A stretch of DNA of 64,000 bases from Hamadaea tsunoensis DSM 44101 (GCF_000428945.1 NZ_AUAX01000006.1:332003-396002), one strand, 5' to 3'; numbered from the stretch's first letter, positions 31,756-40,705 are shown. Translations and numbers: made by a program. The notes: generated from the letters alone by a model not told the origin.

Positions 31756-32925
31756 ATGGACGCGGGACTCAAGCGTGAGCTGGAAGAGAAGGTCTACGCC
31801 GGCGAGCGGCTGACCCGTGCCGACGGCGAGGCTCTCTACGCGACCGACGATCTGGCCTGGCTCGGCCGCCTCGCCCACCACGTGCGGACGGAGAAGAACG
31901 GCGACCGGGTGATGTTCAACGTCAACCGGCACCTCAATCTCACCAACGTGTGCTCCGCGAGCTGCGCGTACTGCTCCTTCCAGCGCAAGCCGGGGGAGAA
32001 GGACGCCTACACGATGCGGGTCGAGCAGGCCGTCGAGAAGGCCCTGGAGATGAAGGACGAGCAGCTCACCGAGTTGCACATCGTCAACGGCCTGCACCCG
32101 ACGCTGCCGTGGAAGTACTACCCGCGCGTCCTGCGGGCCCTCAAGGAGGCCCTGCCCGGCGTCTCGCTGAAGTGCTTCACCGCGACCGAGGTGCAGTGGT
32201 TCGAGAAGATCTCCGGACTGTCCGCCGACGAGATCCTCGACGAGCTGATCGACGCCGGCCTCGACTCGCTGACCGGCGGCGGCGCCGAGATCTTCGACTG
32301 GGAGGTCCGGCAGAAGATCGTCGACCACGCCTGCCACTGGGAGGACTGGTCGCGCATCCACCGCCTCGCCCACAGCAAGGGCCTGCGTACGCCGTCGACG
32401 ATGCTCTACGGGCACATCGAGGAGCCGCGGCACCGCGTCGACCACGTCATGCGGCTGCGTGAGCTGCAGGACGAGACGGGCGGCTTCGCGGTCTTCATTC
32501 CGCTGCGCTACCAGCACGACTTCCACGACAGCGCGGACGGCATCGTCCGCAACCGCATCCAGGCCCAGACGACGATGGCCTCGCCGGCCGAGTCGCTGAA
32601 GACGTTCGCCGTCTCCCGGCTGATGCTGGACAACTTCGAGCACGTCAAGTGCTTCTGGGTGATGCACGGCCTGTCGCTGGCCCAGCTGTCGCTCAACTTC
32701 GGCGCCGACGACCTGGACGGCTCGGTGGTCGAGTACAAGATCACGCACGACGCGGACGCGTACGGGACGCCGCACACCATGCACCGGGAGGACCTGCTCC
32801 AGCTCATCTGGGACGGCGGCTTCCGGCCGGTCGAGCGCAACACCCGCTACCAGGTCGTGCGCGAATACGACGCGCCCGTCACGGCCGCGGACCGCCGCCG
32901 CGAGCCGCAGCAGGTCTGGGCTTAA
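31756..32925 (+). CDS. mqnE: Aminofutalosine synthase
   Basis: This 389-aa radical SAM enzyme joins SAM-derived adenosyl to 3-(1-carboxyvinyloxy)benzoate, the second step of the futalosine menaquinone pathway. The cluster motif is CSASCAYC (Cys66, 70, 73), followed by SFQRKPGEKDAYTM, ELHIVNGLHPTLPWKYY and LDSLTGGGAEIF, all typical of MqnE. GGAGG lies 8 nt before ATG 31756. MqnA, which makes its substrate, is coded 11 kb downstream at 44175. The DUF4229 gene follows by 9 nt. Confidence 0.97.
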   Translation: MDAGLKRELEEKVYAGERLTRADGEALYATDDLAWLGRLAHHVRTEKNGDRVMFNVNRHLNLTNVCSASCAYCSFQRKPGEKDAYTMRVEQAVEKALEMKDEQLTELHIVNGLHPTLPWKYYPRVLRALKEALPGVSLKCFTATEVQWFEKISGLSADEILDELIDAGLDSLTGGGAEIFDWEVRQKIVDHACHWEDWSRIHRLAHSKGLRTPSTMLYGHIEEPRHRVDHVMRLRELQDETGGFAVFIPLRYQHDFHDSADGIVRNRIQAQTTMASPAESLKTFAVSRLMLDNFEHVKCFWVMHGLSLAQLSLNFGADDLDGSVVEYKITHDADAYGTPHTMHREDLLQLIWDGGFRPVERNTRYQVVREYDAPVTAADRRREPQQVWA

Positions 32926-32934
32926 GGTGCTCGC

Positions 32935-33246
32935 GTGAGTCCCGCATTGAAATACACGCTCGGCCGCATCGGCCTGTTCGTCGCCGCGTTCCTGGTCACG
33001 CTGCCGCTGCCGATCAGCCTGTTCCTCAAGCTCGTGATCGCGCTGATCGTCTCCATGGCCCTGAGCTGGTTCGTGCTGCGCGGCTGGCGCGAGCAGTACT
33101 CGCTGCAACTGCAGAACGCCGTCGAGCGCCGCAAGACCGAGAAGAAGAAGCTGCGCTCGGCGCTGGCCGGCGAGGACGAGCCCGACGACGCGACGGACTC
33201 GTCCCACGACACCGGGCAGTCCGGCGGCTCCAAGCCGGCCGCCTGA
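32935..33246 (+). CDS. DUF4229 family membrane protein
   Basis: This 103-aa protein has two membrane helices (about 7-26 and 29-47) with FVLRGWREQYSLQLQNAVERRKTEKKKLRSAL after them, the family layout of DUF4229. The charged C-terminus is probably cytoplasmic and ends in a disordered Asp/Ser/Gly run. The function is unknown; the gene often accompanies menaquinone genes in actinobacteria by my recollection, which fits its place 9 nt after mqnE. It starts with GTG. Confidence 0.85.
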   Translation: MSPALKYTLGRIGLFVAAFLVTLPLPISLFLKLVIALIVSMALSWFVLRGWREQYSLQLQNAVERRKTEKKKLRSALAGEDEPDDATDSSHDTGQSGGSKPAA

Positions 33247-33256
33247 CCGGGCCGGG

Positions 33257-34216
33257 TCAGTCGGTAGCGCCGTCGCAGCCGGTGATGTTCGGGTACACCT
33301 GGTTCACCGGAACCGCGTGGTGGCGCAGGAACGAGATCGACCGCTCCGCCTTCTGGATCTCGCCCGGCAGGTAGGAGAGGCGTTCGAGGCGGGCCGACAT
33401 CAGGCCGCCCGACCGGCGCAGCTCCGGAATGGGGCGCATCAGCATCTTGCTGCCGTGCCGGTCGGTGATCACCCCCTGGTCGATGTCGTGTTCCCGCCGC
33501 TCGCCAGGGGTCAGCTCGTCGGTGCGTACCACCTTGACGGAGATGCCGGCGGCGCACTGCTCGGCGATGATCGCCTCGGCCTCGTCGATCTCCTCGTCCT
33601 CCAGCACGAAGATCCGTTCGACGATCAGCTCGCCGGCCGCGATGGCGTCGCGCTGGCGCCGCAGGTAGCGCTGACCGCGTACCTCCATCCAGTAGCCGAG
33701 GTCGTCGGAGTGGACCATCAGCATGACGGCGAACTCCGTCAGGCTGGCCGACCGGAAGCTGTAGGGCTTGGTCGCCTCGATCTCGATCGCTCCGGATCCG
33801 AGGCTGGTCACGTCGCCGAGGAATTCGCGTACGCGGTCCTGCAGGATCCGGTGCAGGAAGGGGCTGCGCTTGCCGTCGATCTTCTGCCAGTTCTCGCTGA
33901 CCTGACCGGCGAAACTGCGGAAGTCGGGGCTCGCCTGCAACAGCGGCAGGGTGGCGGTGACGGTCGCCCGGATGTCGCGTACGGCGCGCTCGGTTCCGGA
34001 GACCATCTGGCGGCGCAGGGCGTTCAGCCGCAGTTGCTGATCGACCAGGATGGTCACCGCCAGGCCGCTGAGCCCGATGATGACGCCGAACTGGAAGTCG
34101 TCGCTGCTCTGATTGAGCGCGGGTACGAACGACAGGACCAGCGACAGCGCCACGCCCCAGGTGACCGGGCTACGCAGGAGGGCTGTCAGAAGTTTCGGAT
34201 CGTCCCCGTCGGCCAC
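33257..34216 (-). CDS. Hypothetical two-helix membrane protein with a PLD-like regulatory domain
   Basis: This 319-aa protein has two membrane segments in the first 65 residues (TWGVALSLVLSFVPAL and FGVIIGLSGLAVTILV), a helical stretch (65-120) and a cytoplasmic alpha-beta domain (about 120-300). That domain, with YWMEVRGQRYLRRQRDAIAAGELIVERIFVLEDEEID and AGISVKVVRTDEL, resembles phospholipase-D-fold sensor or effector domains of DUF5919-like proteins; no HKD motif is seen, so it is probably not catalytic. The GTG start at 34216 overlaps the upstream methyltransferase by 47 nt, so the two are coupled. The role is unknown. Confidence 0.6.
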   Translation of the reverse strand: MADGDDPKLLTALLRSPVTWGVALSLVLSFVPALNQSSDDFQFGVIIGLSGLAVTILVDQQLRLNALRRQMVSGTERAVRDIRATVTATLPLLQASPDFRSFAGQVSENWQKIDGKRSPFLHRILQDRVREFLGDVTSLGSGAIEIEATKPYSFRSASLTEFAVMLMVHSDDLGYWMEVRGQRYLRRQRDAIAAGELIVERIFVLEDEEIDEAEAIIAEQCAAGISVKVVRTDELTPGERREHDIDQGVITDRHGSKMLMRPIPELRRSGGLMSARLERLSYLPGEIQKAERSISFLRHHAVPVNQVYPNITGCDGATD

Positions 34217-35255
34217 GTTTCACACCCGTCGCATAGAGGAGCTGCCAGTCCACGATGGCGTGATCCGCATCACTCCGGATGGTGAGATTGCGGTCGATTA
34301 TCGCGGTGCCCGACTGGCCCGTCCTCCTCTCTTCGGGGTCGAGGTCCAGGCCGAAGAGTTCATTGATGAACCAATATGCGCCGAGCTTGTCGAGGAAAAG
34401 CCAGGGTGTGGGAAGGGTCGTCACCGTGACGTCGGAAAGGCCGGCGCGGGCCAATCCCGCGGCGAGGTCGCCGGCCGACCAGAAGTAGGCGTCGTGCCCC
34501 TCGATCGAGTGAGTCCGAACCGTCTCGTCGAAGTGCGTGATCGGACCGTTCGTGGTGAGCGGATAGCCGGCGTCGGCGTACGCGCGGGCGAGTCCGGCCA
34601 GGCTCAGATCGCCGTCCGGATGGCCGAGCACGTCCAGGGTGGCCCGGAGCCCGTAGTCGGGCAGTGCCTTGTCCAGCGCCTCGACGTCGGCGGCCGCCAT
34701 CGACGGCCCGTCGGCGGCGGACAGCCGCTCGGCCGCGCGGGTGAGGTACGCGCGGGTGTCGTCGAGATCGTCGCGGCGGCCGACGTCCACCAGGACGAAC
34801 CGGCCGCCCTCGGCCAGCCGGTCGACCCAGGCGGCGACCGAGTTCTCCTGCAGTACGCGGGACGCCTCGTCGTCGACCTTCCCCGTCTCGGCGTGCCGCT
34901 CCACGATGTGGTGGAACGTGGCCAGGGAGACGACGAGGTCGGGGCGTACGCCGGGCGGCAGTTCAGCCACCCCGGTCACCAGGCCGTCCACCTGCACGGC
35001 GACTGCCCCGTCCGGGAGCCGTTCGAGCATCTGGGCGGACTTCTCGACGGCGTAGACGGTCGCGTACATCTCCTGGAGGAGGCGGGTCAGGTAGCCGGAG
35101 CCGGAACCCAGCTCGACGGCCGTCCCCGCACCGAGCCGCGCCGGCCGGGCGGCGGCCAGGAGCGGCAGCAACTCGGTCGTGCGGGCCCGGGGGTACGCCT
35201 CCAGCGCGCGCTGGAAGCGGCGAGCCCGCTCGTGCCCGAAGTTCGGCGATGACAC
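34170..35255 (-). CDS. Class I SAM-dependent methyltransferase of unknown target
   Basis: This is a 361-aa cytoplasmic protein. The SAM-binding motif I is GAGTAVELGSGSGYLTRLLQEMYATVYAVEKS (about 50-80), followed by motif-II-like PDLVVSLATFHHIVERHAE and GGRFVLVDVGRRDDLDDTRAYL. The C-terminal 130 residues are unusual for the family and include FDETVRTHSIEGHDAYFWSAGDLA and LDKLGAYWFINELFGLD. GTG 35255 is preceded by GAGGAGG at 5 nt. It overlaps the downstream membrane protein, and the pair may be a signalling or defence-like module, though that is inference. Confidence 0.8.
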   Translation of the reverse strand: MSSPNFGHERARRFQRALEAYPRARTTELLPLLAAARPARLGAGTAVELGSGSGYLTRLLQEMYATVYAVEKSAQMLERLPDGAVAVQVDGLVTGVAELPPGVRPDLVVSLATFHHIVERHAETGKVDDEASRVLQENSVAAWVDRLAEGGRFVLVDVGRRDDLDDTRAYLTRAAERLSAADGPSMAAADVEALDKALPDYGLRATLDVLGHPDGDLSLAGLARAYADAGYPLTTNGPITHFDETVRTHSIEGHDAYFWSAGDLAAGLARAGLSDVTVTTLPTPWLFLDKLGAYWFINELFGLDLDPEERRTGQSGTAIIDRNLTIRSDADHAIVDWQLLYATGVKRGRRGRSETSDSPPA

Positions 35256-35391
35256 AAGGCCCTCCTCGACGAGGTGAAGGCACCAACGGCTGACGAGCTT
35301 ACGCCCCGGACGCACCGACTCCGTGTCGTCGCGGGCAACGCCCGGTAAAACGCCGCGCGATCGGATGACGGTGTGGCCCGCGGCGCACGGA
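35256..35391. other. Intergenic stretch before the cobalamin riboswitch
   Basis: With the riboswitch this makes a 377-bp region without a gene between the divergent methyltransferase and importer genes. This part should hold the promoters of both; no unambiguous -35/-10 pair was found by eye. Confidence 0.5.
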
Positions 35392-35545
35392 TCGGTATCA
35401 CCGAACAGACGGTGGCCGGGTGCGATACCGTGTCGGCGACCGTGGCCAGCGAAGCCGGTGCGAATCCGGCGCTGTCCCGCAACTGTGATCCCCGTCCGCG
35501 TACTTCCGCGCCGGGGCGAGCCAGGTCGCCTGGACCGCGGTCGCG
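35392..35545 (+). promoter_or_regulatory. Cobalamin (B12) riboswitch
   Basis: The conserved core reads GCCAGCGAAGCCGGTGCGAA, continues through TCCGGCGCTGTCCCGCAACTGTGA (35446-35489 in all) and is followed by a GAGCCAGGTCGCCTGG closing element near 35518-35533. These are the B12-box and 3' stem of the cobalamin riboswitch. It precedes an ABC importer operon by about 90 nt, so it should shut the operon when cobalamin is plentiful. The outer boundaries are approximate. Confidence 0.93.
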
Positions 35546-35632
35546 AACGACGCTCTCGAGGAAGGGCGGCTCGCGGGCGGGCGTACCAGGGTCCTGTCGG
35601 CGGTCTCACCCCTCGACCGACAGGAGGCTCCC

Positions 35633-36565
35633 ATGATCAGAAGACGTGCCCTCGGGCTGGTCGCCGCGGCGGCCATCGCCCTCGGCGTTGCGGCGTGCGG
35701 GTCGACCGCCACCCCGTCCCCCTCCGCCAGTGCGGGTTCCGCCGCGGCGGCGTACCCGGTGACGGTCGGGTCGCTCACCCTCGCCCAGCAGCCCACGAAG
35801 ATCGTTTCGCTCGGGCCGACCGCGACCGAGATGCTGTTCGCCATCGGCGCGGGCAAGCAGGTCGTGGCCGTCGACGACCAGTCGAACTACCCGGCCGACG
35901 CGCCGAAGACCGACCTGTCGGCGTTCAAGCCGAACGCCGAGGCGATCGCCGCGAAGAACCCCGACCTCGTGGTGCTGACCGACGACACGAACAAGATCGT
36001 CGACCAGCTGACCGCGCTGAAGATCCCGGTGTTCCGGACCGCGGCCGCCGCCACCCTCGACGACACGTACGCCGAGCTGCGTGATCTCGGCACGCTGACC
36101 GGGCACGCCGACGAGGCCGGGAAGGCGGTCGTCGACATGCAGACCAAGCTGACCGCGATCGTGAAGAGCGTGACACCGCGTACGCAGCCGCTGAGCTACT
36201 TCTACGAGCTGTCGCCCGACCTGTACTCGGCGACCTCGAAGACCTTCATCGGCTCGATCTTCACGATGCTCGGGCTGAAGAACGTGGCCGACGCCGCGGA
36301 CGCCGACGGCAAGGCGGGCGGGTACCCGCAGCTGAACGCCGAGTCGGTGGTCAAGGCCAACCCCGACCTGGTCTTCCTGGCCGATGCGAAGTGCTGCCAG
36401 CAGTCCGCCGACACGGTGAAGGCGCGGGCCGGCTGGTCGAGCGTGACCGCCGTGACGAAGGGCCAGGTCGTGGCGCTGGACGACGACATCGCCTCCCGCT
36501 GGGGACCGCGCGTGGTCGACCTCGCCCAGACCATCGCCGACGCCGTGAACAAGATCCCGGCCTGA
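35633..36565 (+). CDS. BtuF-type cobalamin-binding lipoprotein of an ABC importer
   Basis: This 310-aa lipoprotein (lipobox LGVAAC, Cys22) is a class III periplasmic binding protein. IVSLGPTATEMLFAIGAGKQVVAVDDQSNYP, NPDLVVLT and ARAGWSSVTAVTKGQVVALDDD match the BtuF/FecB family. The upstream cobalamin riboswitch indicates that it captures cobalamin or a corrinoid. AGGAGG is 5 nt before the ATG. The permease and ATPase genes follow on the same strand. Confidence 0.92.
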   Translation: MIRRRALGLVAAAAIALGVAACGSTATPSPSASAGSAAAAYPVTVGSLTLAQQPTKIVSLGPTATEMLFAIGAGKQVVAVDDQSNYPADAPKTDLSAFKPNAEAIAAKNPDLVVLTDDTNKIVDQLTALKIPVFRTAAAATLDDTYAELRDLGTLTGHADEAGKAVVDMQTKLTAIVKSVTPRTQPLSYFYELSPDLYSATSKTFIGSIFTMLGLKNVADAADADGKAGGYPQLNAESVVKANPDLVFLADAKCCQQSADTVKARAGWSSVTAVTKGQVVALDDDIASRWGPRVVDLAQTIADAVNKIPA

Positions 36566-36624
36566 TCATCGCCGCCGTGGCCGCCGCACCCGGGCGGCCA
36601 CGGCCCTGCCGAATCGGTGACCGC

Positions 36625-37656
36625 ATGACCGACCTGCCCCGGCCCGCCGGGTTGCGCGCCCGCTGGCTGGCGGGCGGCTTCGCGGTGCTCTTCCTCGCGG
36701 TGATCGCCGGTATCGCGTTCGGCCCCGTCGGCCTGCCGCCGGCCGGGGTCGCCGCCGAACTGCTGAACCTGATTCCCGGCGTACACCTGCATTCGGGGTT
36801 GAACGAGCGCGAGATCGCGATCATCACCGAGCTGCGGCTGCCGCGGGTGGTGCTGGGTCTGCTGGTGGGTTCGATGCTGGCCCTCGCGGGCGGCTGCTAC
36901 CAGGGCGTCTTCCGCAACTCGCTGGCCGACCCCTACCTGCTCGGCGTCGCGGCGGGCGCGGGCCTCGGCGCGACCGTGGCGATCGCGCTGAACGCACGGG
37001 GCAGCGTGCCGCTCTTCGCCTTCGGCGGCGCGCTCGCCGCCGTGGCGCTCACCTACCTGCTCGGCGCGGCGGGCGGCCGCGACCGCTCCACGAGCACGCT
37101 CATCCTGGCCGGCATCGCGATCTCCAGCTTCCTCGCGGCCGTGCAGACCTACCTGCTGCAACGCCACTCGGACACCATCCGCGAGGTCTACTCGTGGCTG
37201 CTGGGCCAGCTCGCCACCGACGGGTGGGGCGACGTCACCCTCATCCTCCCGTACGCGTTCGGAAGCGCTCTGGTCGTGCTGCTGCTGCGCAGAGAGCTGG
37301 ACGTGCTGAGCGTCGGCGACGCGGAGGCGGCCACCCTCGGCCTGCATCCGGCCCGGTCGCGGCTGATCCTGGTGATCGCGGCGAGCCTGGCGACCGCCGC
37401 CGCCGTGGCGGTCTCCGGCCTGATCGGATTCGTCGGGATCATCGTCCCGCACGTCGTACGCCTCATCGCCGGCCCGTCCTACCGGGCGATCCTGCCGCTG
37501 TCGATGCTCTACGGCGGTGCCTTCCTGATCCTGGCCGACCTGATCGCGCGTACCGCCGCGGCACCGTCGGAGCTGCCGATCGGGGTGGTCACCGCGTTCC
37601 TCGGCGCGCCGTTCTTCGTGCTGGTGCTGCGTACCACCCGGTCGACGAGGATGTGA
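36625..37656 (+). CDS. BtuC-type (FecCD) ABC importer permease
   Basis: This 343-aa polytopic membrane protein has about nine to ten hydrophobic helices. LRLPRVVLGLLVGSMLALAGGCYQGVFRNSLADPYLLGVAAGAGLGA is the FecCD-family signature, and GLIGFVGIIVPHVVRL contains the loop that contacts the ATPase. It imports cobalamin with the binding protein coded upstream and the ATPase coded 2 nt downstream; the riboswitch controls the whole operon. Confidence 0.95.
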   Translation: MTDLPRPAGLRARWLAGGFAVLFLAVIAGIAFGPVGLPPAGVAAELLNLIPGVHLHSGLNEREIAIITELRLPRVVLGLLVGSMLALAGGCYQGVFRNSLADPYLLGVAAGAGLGATVAIALNARGSVPLFAFGGALAAVALTYLLGAAGGRDRSTSTLILAGIAISSFLAAVQTYLLQRHSDTIREVYSWLLGQLATDGWGDVTLILPYAFGSALVVLLLRRELDVLSVGDAEAATLGLHPARSRLILVIAASLATAAAVAVSGLIGFVGIIVPHVVRLIAGPSYRAILPLSMLYGGAFLILADLIARTAAAPSELPIGVVTAFLGAPFFVLVLRTTRSTRM

Positions 37657-37658
37657 CG

Positions 37659-38471
37659 ATGCTCCGGCTGGGACAGTTCACAGTGGACATCGACGGCCAC
37701 CGGATCGTGGACGGCGTCGACCTCGTCGTACCGGCCGGGGAATGGGTGACCGTCATCGGGCCCAACGGCGCCGGGAAATCCACCCTGCTCCGGGCGGTCG
37801 GCGGCGAGCTGCCGTTCACCGGGGTGCTGGAGCTGGACGGCGTACGCGCGCACGATCTCCGGCGTCGCGACCGGGCCCTGCGGGTGGCGAGCGTCGCCCA
37901 GAACCCGGTCGTGCCCGCCGGGATGGCCGTGTTCGACTACGTCCTGCTGGGGCGTACGCCGCACATGGGTTTCCTGGGCCGGGAATCGACCGCGGACCTG
38001 GCCGTGACCACGGAGGTCCTGACCCGGCTCGATCTGGAGCGGTTCGCGCGGCGCACGCTGGCGACGCTGTCCGGCGGCGAGCGGCAGCGGGTGTTCCTCG
38101 CCCGGGCGCTCGCGCAGGAGGCGCCGCTGCTGCTGCTCGACGAGCCGACGAGCGCCCTGGACATCGGCCACCAGCAGGAGGTGCTCGAACTCGTCGACGA
38201 ACTGCGCCGGGCGGACGGCCTGACGGTGCTCGCGACGATGCACGACCTCGCGGTCGCCGGCGAGTACGCCGACCGCCTGGTCCTCCTCGACGGCGGCCGC
38301 ACGGTCGCCGCGGGTACGCCGGCCGAGGTGCTCACCGAGGAGATCATCGGCCGCCACTACCGCGCGACGGTACGCGTCTTCCCCGGCGCCCACGGCCCCC
38401 TGGTCGTCCCCGCCCGGCCCGGCCCAAGATCCGGTTTGGATCAGGGAAATCACCCGAATCTTGGGCCATGA
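37659..38471 (+). CDS. BtuD-type ABC importer ATPase
   Basis: This 270-aa ATPase has Walker A GPNGAGKST (about 37-45), Q-loop SVAQNP, ABC signature LSGGERQRVFLARAL, Walker B LLLLDEPTSALD and H-loop ATMHDLA. It energises cobalamin import. The start is 2 nt after the permease stop. Its last 16 codons lie inside an 83-bp hairpin repeat, which supplies the C-terminal GLDQGNHPNLGP and the stop codon, suggesting that the repeat inserted at the end of the gene and altered its tail. Confidence 0.95.
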   Translation: MLRLGQFTVDIDGHRIVDGVDLVVPAGEWVTVIGPNGAGKSTLLRAVGGELPFTGVLELDGVRAHDLRRRDRALRVASVAQNPVVPAGMAVFDYVLLGRTPHMGFLGRESTADLAVTTEVLTRLDLERFARRTLATLSGGERQRVFLARALAQEAPLLLLDEPTSALDIGHQQEVLELVDELRRADGLTVLATMHDLAVAGEYADRLVLLDGGRTVAAGTPAEVLTEEIIGRHYRATVRVFPGAHGPLVVPARPGPRSGLDQGNHPNLGP

Positions 38472-38506
38472 TCACGTGCGAAAACCTGATCCAAACCGGA
38501 TCTTGG
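38424..38506 (+). repeat. 83-bp palindromic hairpin element, copy A
   Basis: Perfect 22-bp inverted arms (38424-38445 and 38485-38506, beginning CCAAGATCCG) flank a 39-bp centre. The same centre occurs, exactly reversed and complemented, at 41422-41460. The arms differ from copy B by one base on each side, and the two changes preserve pairing. It spans the end of the ABC ATPase gene and the space before the convergent helicase gene. No transposase is near. Confidence 0.9.
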
Positions 38507-38536
38507 AGCGGGCGGCGGGCGGCGACCCGGCGGGGG

Positions 38537-40549
38537 TCAGGCGAGGGCGGCGGGGAGGGGCTGGTCGTGCAGGACGGTCAGCGACGTGACCGCGCGGGTG
38601 AGCACCACGTAGAGGCGGTGCAGACCGCGTTCCTCGGACGCCACGATCTCGGCCGGCTCGACCACCACGACGTGGTCGTACTCCAGGCCCTTCGCCGCCG
38701 TCGCCGGGACCACGAGCAGCCGGGAGTCCGGGTCGTCGTCCTCCAGGGTGGTCGGTGTGAAGTCGGCGAGCGCCTTGGTGACCCGCTCGACCGCGGGCGC
38801 CGCGCAGATGACGCCGACCGAGCCGGGTTCGGCGAGAGCCGCCCGGACGGCCGCGATCAGATCGGTGTCGGCGGCTGAGGCCAGGATCGCCAGCGAGCCG
38901 TCCGGCCGCAGCGAGCGCGCCGGCGGCACGGCGACCTCCAGGGCGGGCAGCAGCCGGTTGGCCAGCTCCACCACCTGCTCCGGTACGCGGAACCCCGTGG
39001 TCAGCGGCGTCACCCGGGCGTCGGGCTTGCCCAGGTGCCCGAGGACGTCCCGCCAGTCCGCGGCCGCCCACGGCGCCGTCCCCTGGGCGAGGTCGCCGAG
39101 AAGCGTGACCGACCCGTGTACGCATCGCCGCGCGACCGCCCGCGCCTGCATCGGCGACAGGTCCTGGGCTTCGTCGATGACGATGTGCCCGAAGCCGGCC
39201 GGGCGTTCGAGCAGCCCGGCCGCCTCGTCGAGGAGGACCAGGTCGGCGGCGGTCCAGCGGGCGGACTTGGCGGTCTTGGGGGCCTTGCCGGGCCAGGCCA
39301 GCAGGGCGGCCTCCGCCTCGTCGAAGTACGCCGCCGGATCGGAGTAGAGCTCGAACAGCAACTCCTCGGGCGTCACGGCCGGCCAGACGCCGTCGATCAG
39401 CTCGGTCACCGGCTTGATCTTGGTCATCCTGCGCCGCCAGGCCTCGCCCGGCGAATCGCCCCGGCGCGCCTCCGACTGGCGCAGCAGCAGGTCGACCACG
39501 CGGGCGCGGACGTGCTCGCGGCCGAGGGCGTACGGGGGTTCGGCGCGGCGTACGTCGTCGACGATCCGGGCCAGCACGCCGGCGTCGATCCGCCACCGGT
39601 AGGAGTCGTCCGGCACCACGAGCGACTCGGTCGGCCGGGTCACCCGCTGCCACAACAGCTTGTGCAGTACGCCGGCCAGCCGCGCGTCGTGCTTCAGGCG
39701 TTCGGCGGCGGGGCTGTCGGCGGCGCGTACGGGGGCGCGGGCGATCAGGTCGTCGACAGTGGACTGTGCCACCTCGACCTCGCCCAGCGCCGGGAGGACG
39801 GCCGCGATGTAGCGCAGGAACGCCCGGTTCGGGCCGAGGATCAGCACGCCCGCCCGGCGTAGCCGCTCCCGGTGCAGATACAGCAGGTACGCCGCCCGGT
39901 GCAGGCCGACGGCCGTCTTACCGGTACCCGGCGCACCCTGTACGCAGATCGACTCCTCCAGCGCGGCGCGTACCAGTTCGTCCTGTTCGGGCTGGATGGT
40001 GGCGACGATGTCGCGCATCGGCCCGACGCGGGGGCGCTCGATCTCGGCGGTCAGGATGGCGCTCTTGGTACCCAGTTCCTCGCCCCGGGTCAGCCGCTCG
40101 TCCTCGAAACTGGTGATCTCCCCGCCGTGGAATCCGAAGCGGCGGCGTACGGCGATGTCCTGCGGGTCGGCCGCGCTGGCCCGGTAGAACGAGGTGGAGA
40201 CCGGGGCTCGCCAGTCGAGCACGAGCGGCTCGCCGACGGCGTCGGTCACGTGCCGCCGTCCGATGTGGAACGCGTGTCCGGCGCTCTCGGAGTCGGCGGC
40301 GTCCCCGGCGAAGGTCAGCTTGCCGAAGAAGAGCGGTGTGTTCGGGTTGTCCGCGAGTTCCCGGACCCGCTGGGCGAGCGTACGCCCGAGGGTTTCGGCC
40401 GAGAAGGGGTCGCCGGCGACCTTGGCGCCGGTGGCGAACAGGTCCTGGACGTGTTCGCGCATGGCCTGGAGGGCGGCGCGGCTGGTGGTCAGGTGCCGGA
40501 TCTCGGCGGACAGTTCATGGTCGAGGGTCGGTTCCGTAGCGTTCGGCAT
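38537..40549 (-). CDS. HelD/HelR-type helicase-like ATPase (RNA polymerase recycling factor)
   Basis: This is a 670-aa superfamily-1 ATPase. The N-terminal helical arm (ELSAEIRHLTTSRAALQAMREHV) and GEPLVLDWRAPVSTSFYRA are typical of HelD-like proteins that pry apart stalled RNA polymerase. Walker A is GAPGTGKTAV (about 205-214), Walker B IVIDEAQDLSPMQ, then TTGFRVPEQV, ATAAKGLEYDHVVVVEP and LYVVLTRAV. In streptomycetes and mycobacteria HelR also gives rifamycin tolerance. I did not find a rifamycin-associated element upstream. ATG 40549 has GGAGGA at 10 nt. It is divergent from the ArsR gene. Confidence 0.85.
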   Translation of the reverse strand: MPNATEPTLDHELSAEIRHLTTSRAALQAMREHVQDLFATGAKVAGDPFSAETLGRTLAQRVRELADNPNTPLFFGKLTFAGDAADSESAGHAFHIGRRHVTDAVGEPLVLDWRAPVSTSFYRASAADPQDIAVRRRFGFHGGEITSFEDERLTRGEELGTKSAILTAEIERPRVGPMRDIVATIQPEQDELVRAALEESICVQGAPGTGKTAVGLHRAAYLLYLHRERLRRAGVLILGPNRAFLRYIAAVLPALGEVEVAQSTVDDLIARAPVRAADSPAAERLKHDARLAGVLHKLLWQRVTRPTESLVVPDDSYRWRIDAGVLARIVDDVRRAEPPYALGREHVRARVVDLLLRQSEARRGDSPGEAWRRRMTKIKPVTELIDGVWPAVTPEELLFELYSDPAAYFDEAEAALLAWPGKAPKTAKSARWTAADLVLLDEAAGLLERPAGFGHIVIDEAQDLSPMQARAVARRCVHGSVTLLGDLAQGTAPWAAADWRDVLGHLGKPDARVTPLTTGFRVPEQVVELANRLLPALEVAVPPARSLRPDGSLAILASAADTDLIAAVRAALAEPGSVGVICAAPAVERVTKALADFTPTTLEDDDPDSRLLVVPATAAKGLEYDHVVVVEPAEIVASEERGLHRLYVVLTRAVTSLTVLHDQPLPAALA

Positions 40550-40692
40550 GGCGTCGACGTCCTCCGCGGGACGGATCGGGCCGCCCGGCGCTCCGCCCGC
40601 CCCGGCGCGTACGCGCAGGCAGGCAGTGTCGGCAGTGCCATCAGCAGGGTGAGCGGACCATCCTACTGTGGGACGCGGGACTGATCCCAACC

Positions 40693-40698
40693 TATTAT
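40693..40698 (+). promoter_or_regulatory. Predicted leaderless -10 of the ArsR gene
   Basis: TATTAT lies 7 nt before GTG 40706 and no ribosome site is present, so the ArsR mRNA probably begins at its start codon. The -35 region is weak. Confidence 0.5.
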
Positions 40699-40705
40699 TC
40701 GCAGC

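Noticed and set aside
40550..40705. Rifamycin-associated element upstream of the HelR-like gene
   Set aside because: I looked for a GGGGCTTGC-type inverted repeat and found none, so rifamycin induction is not claimed.
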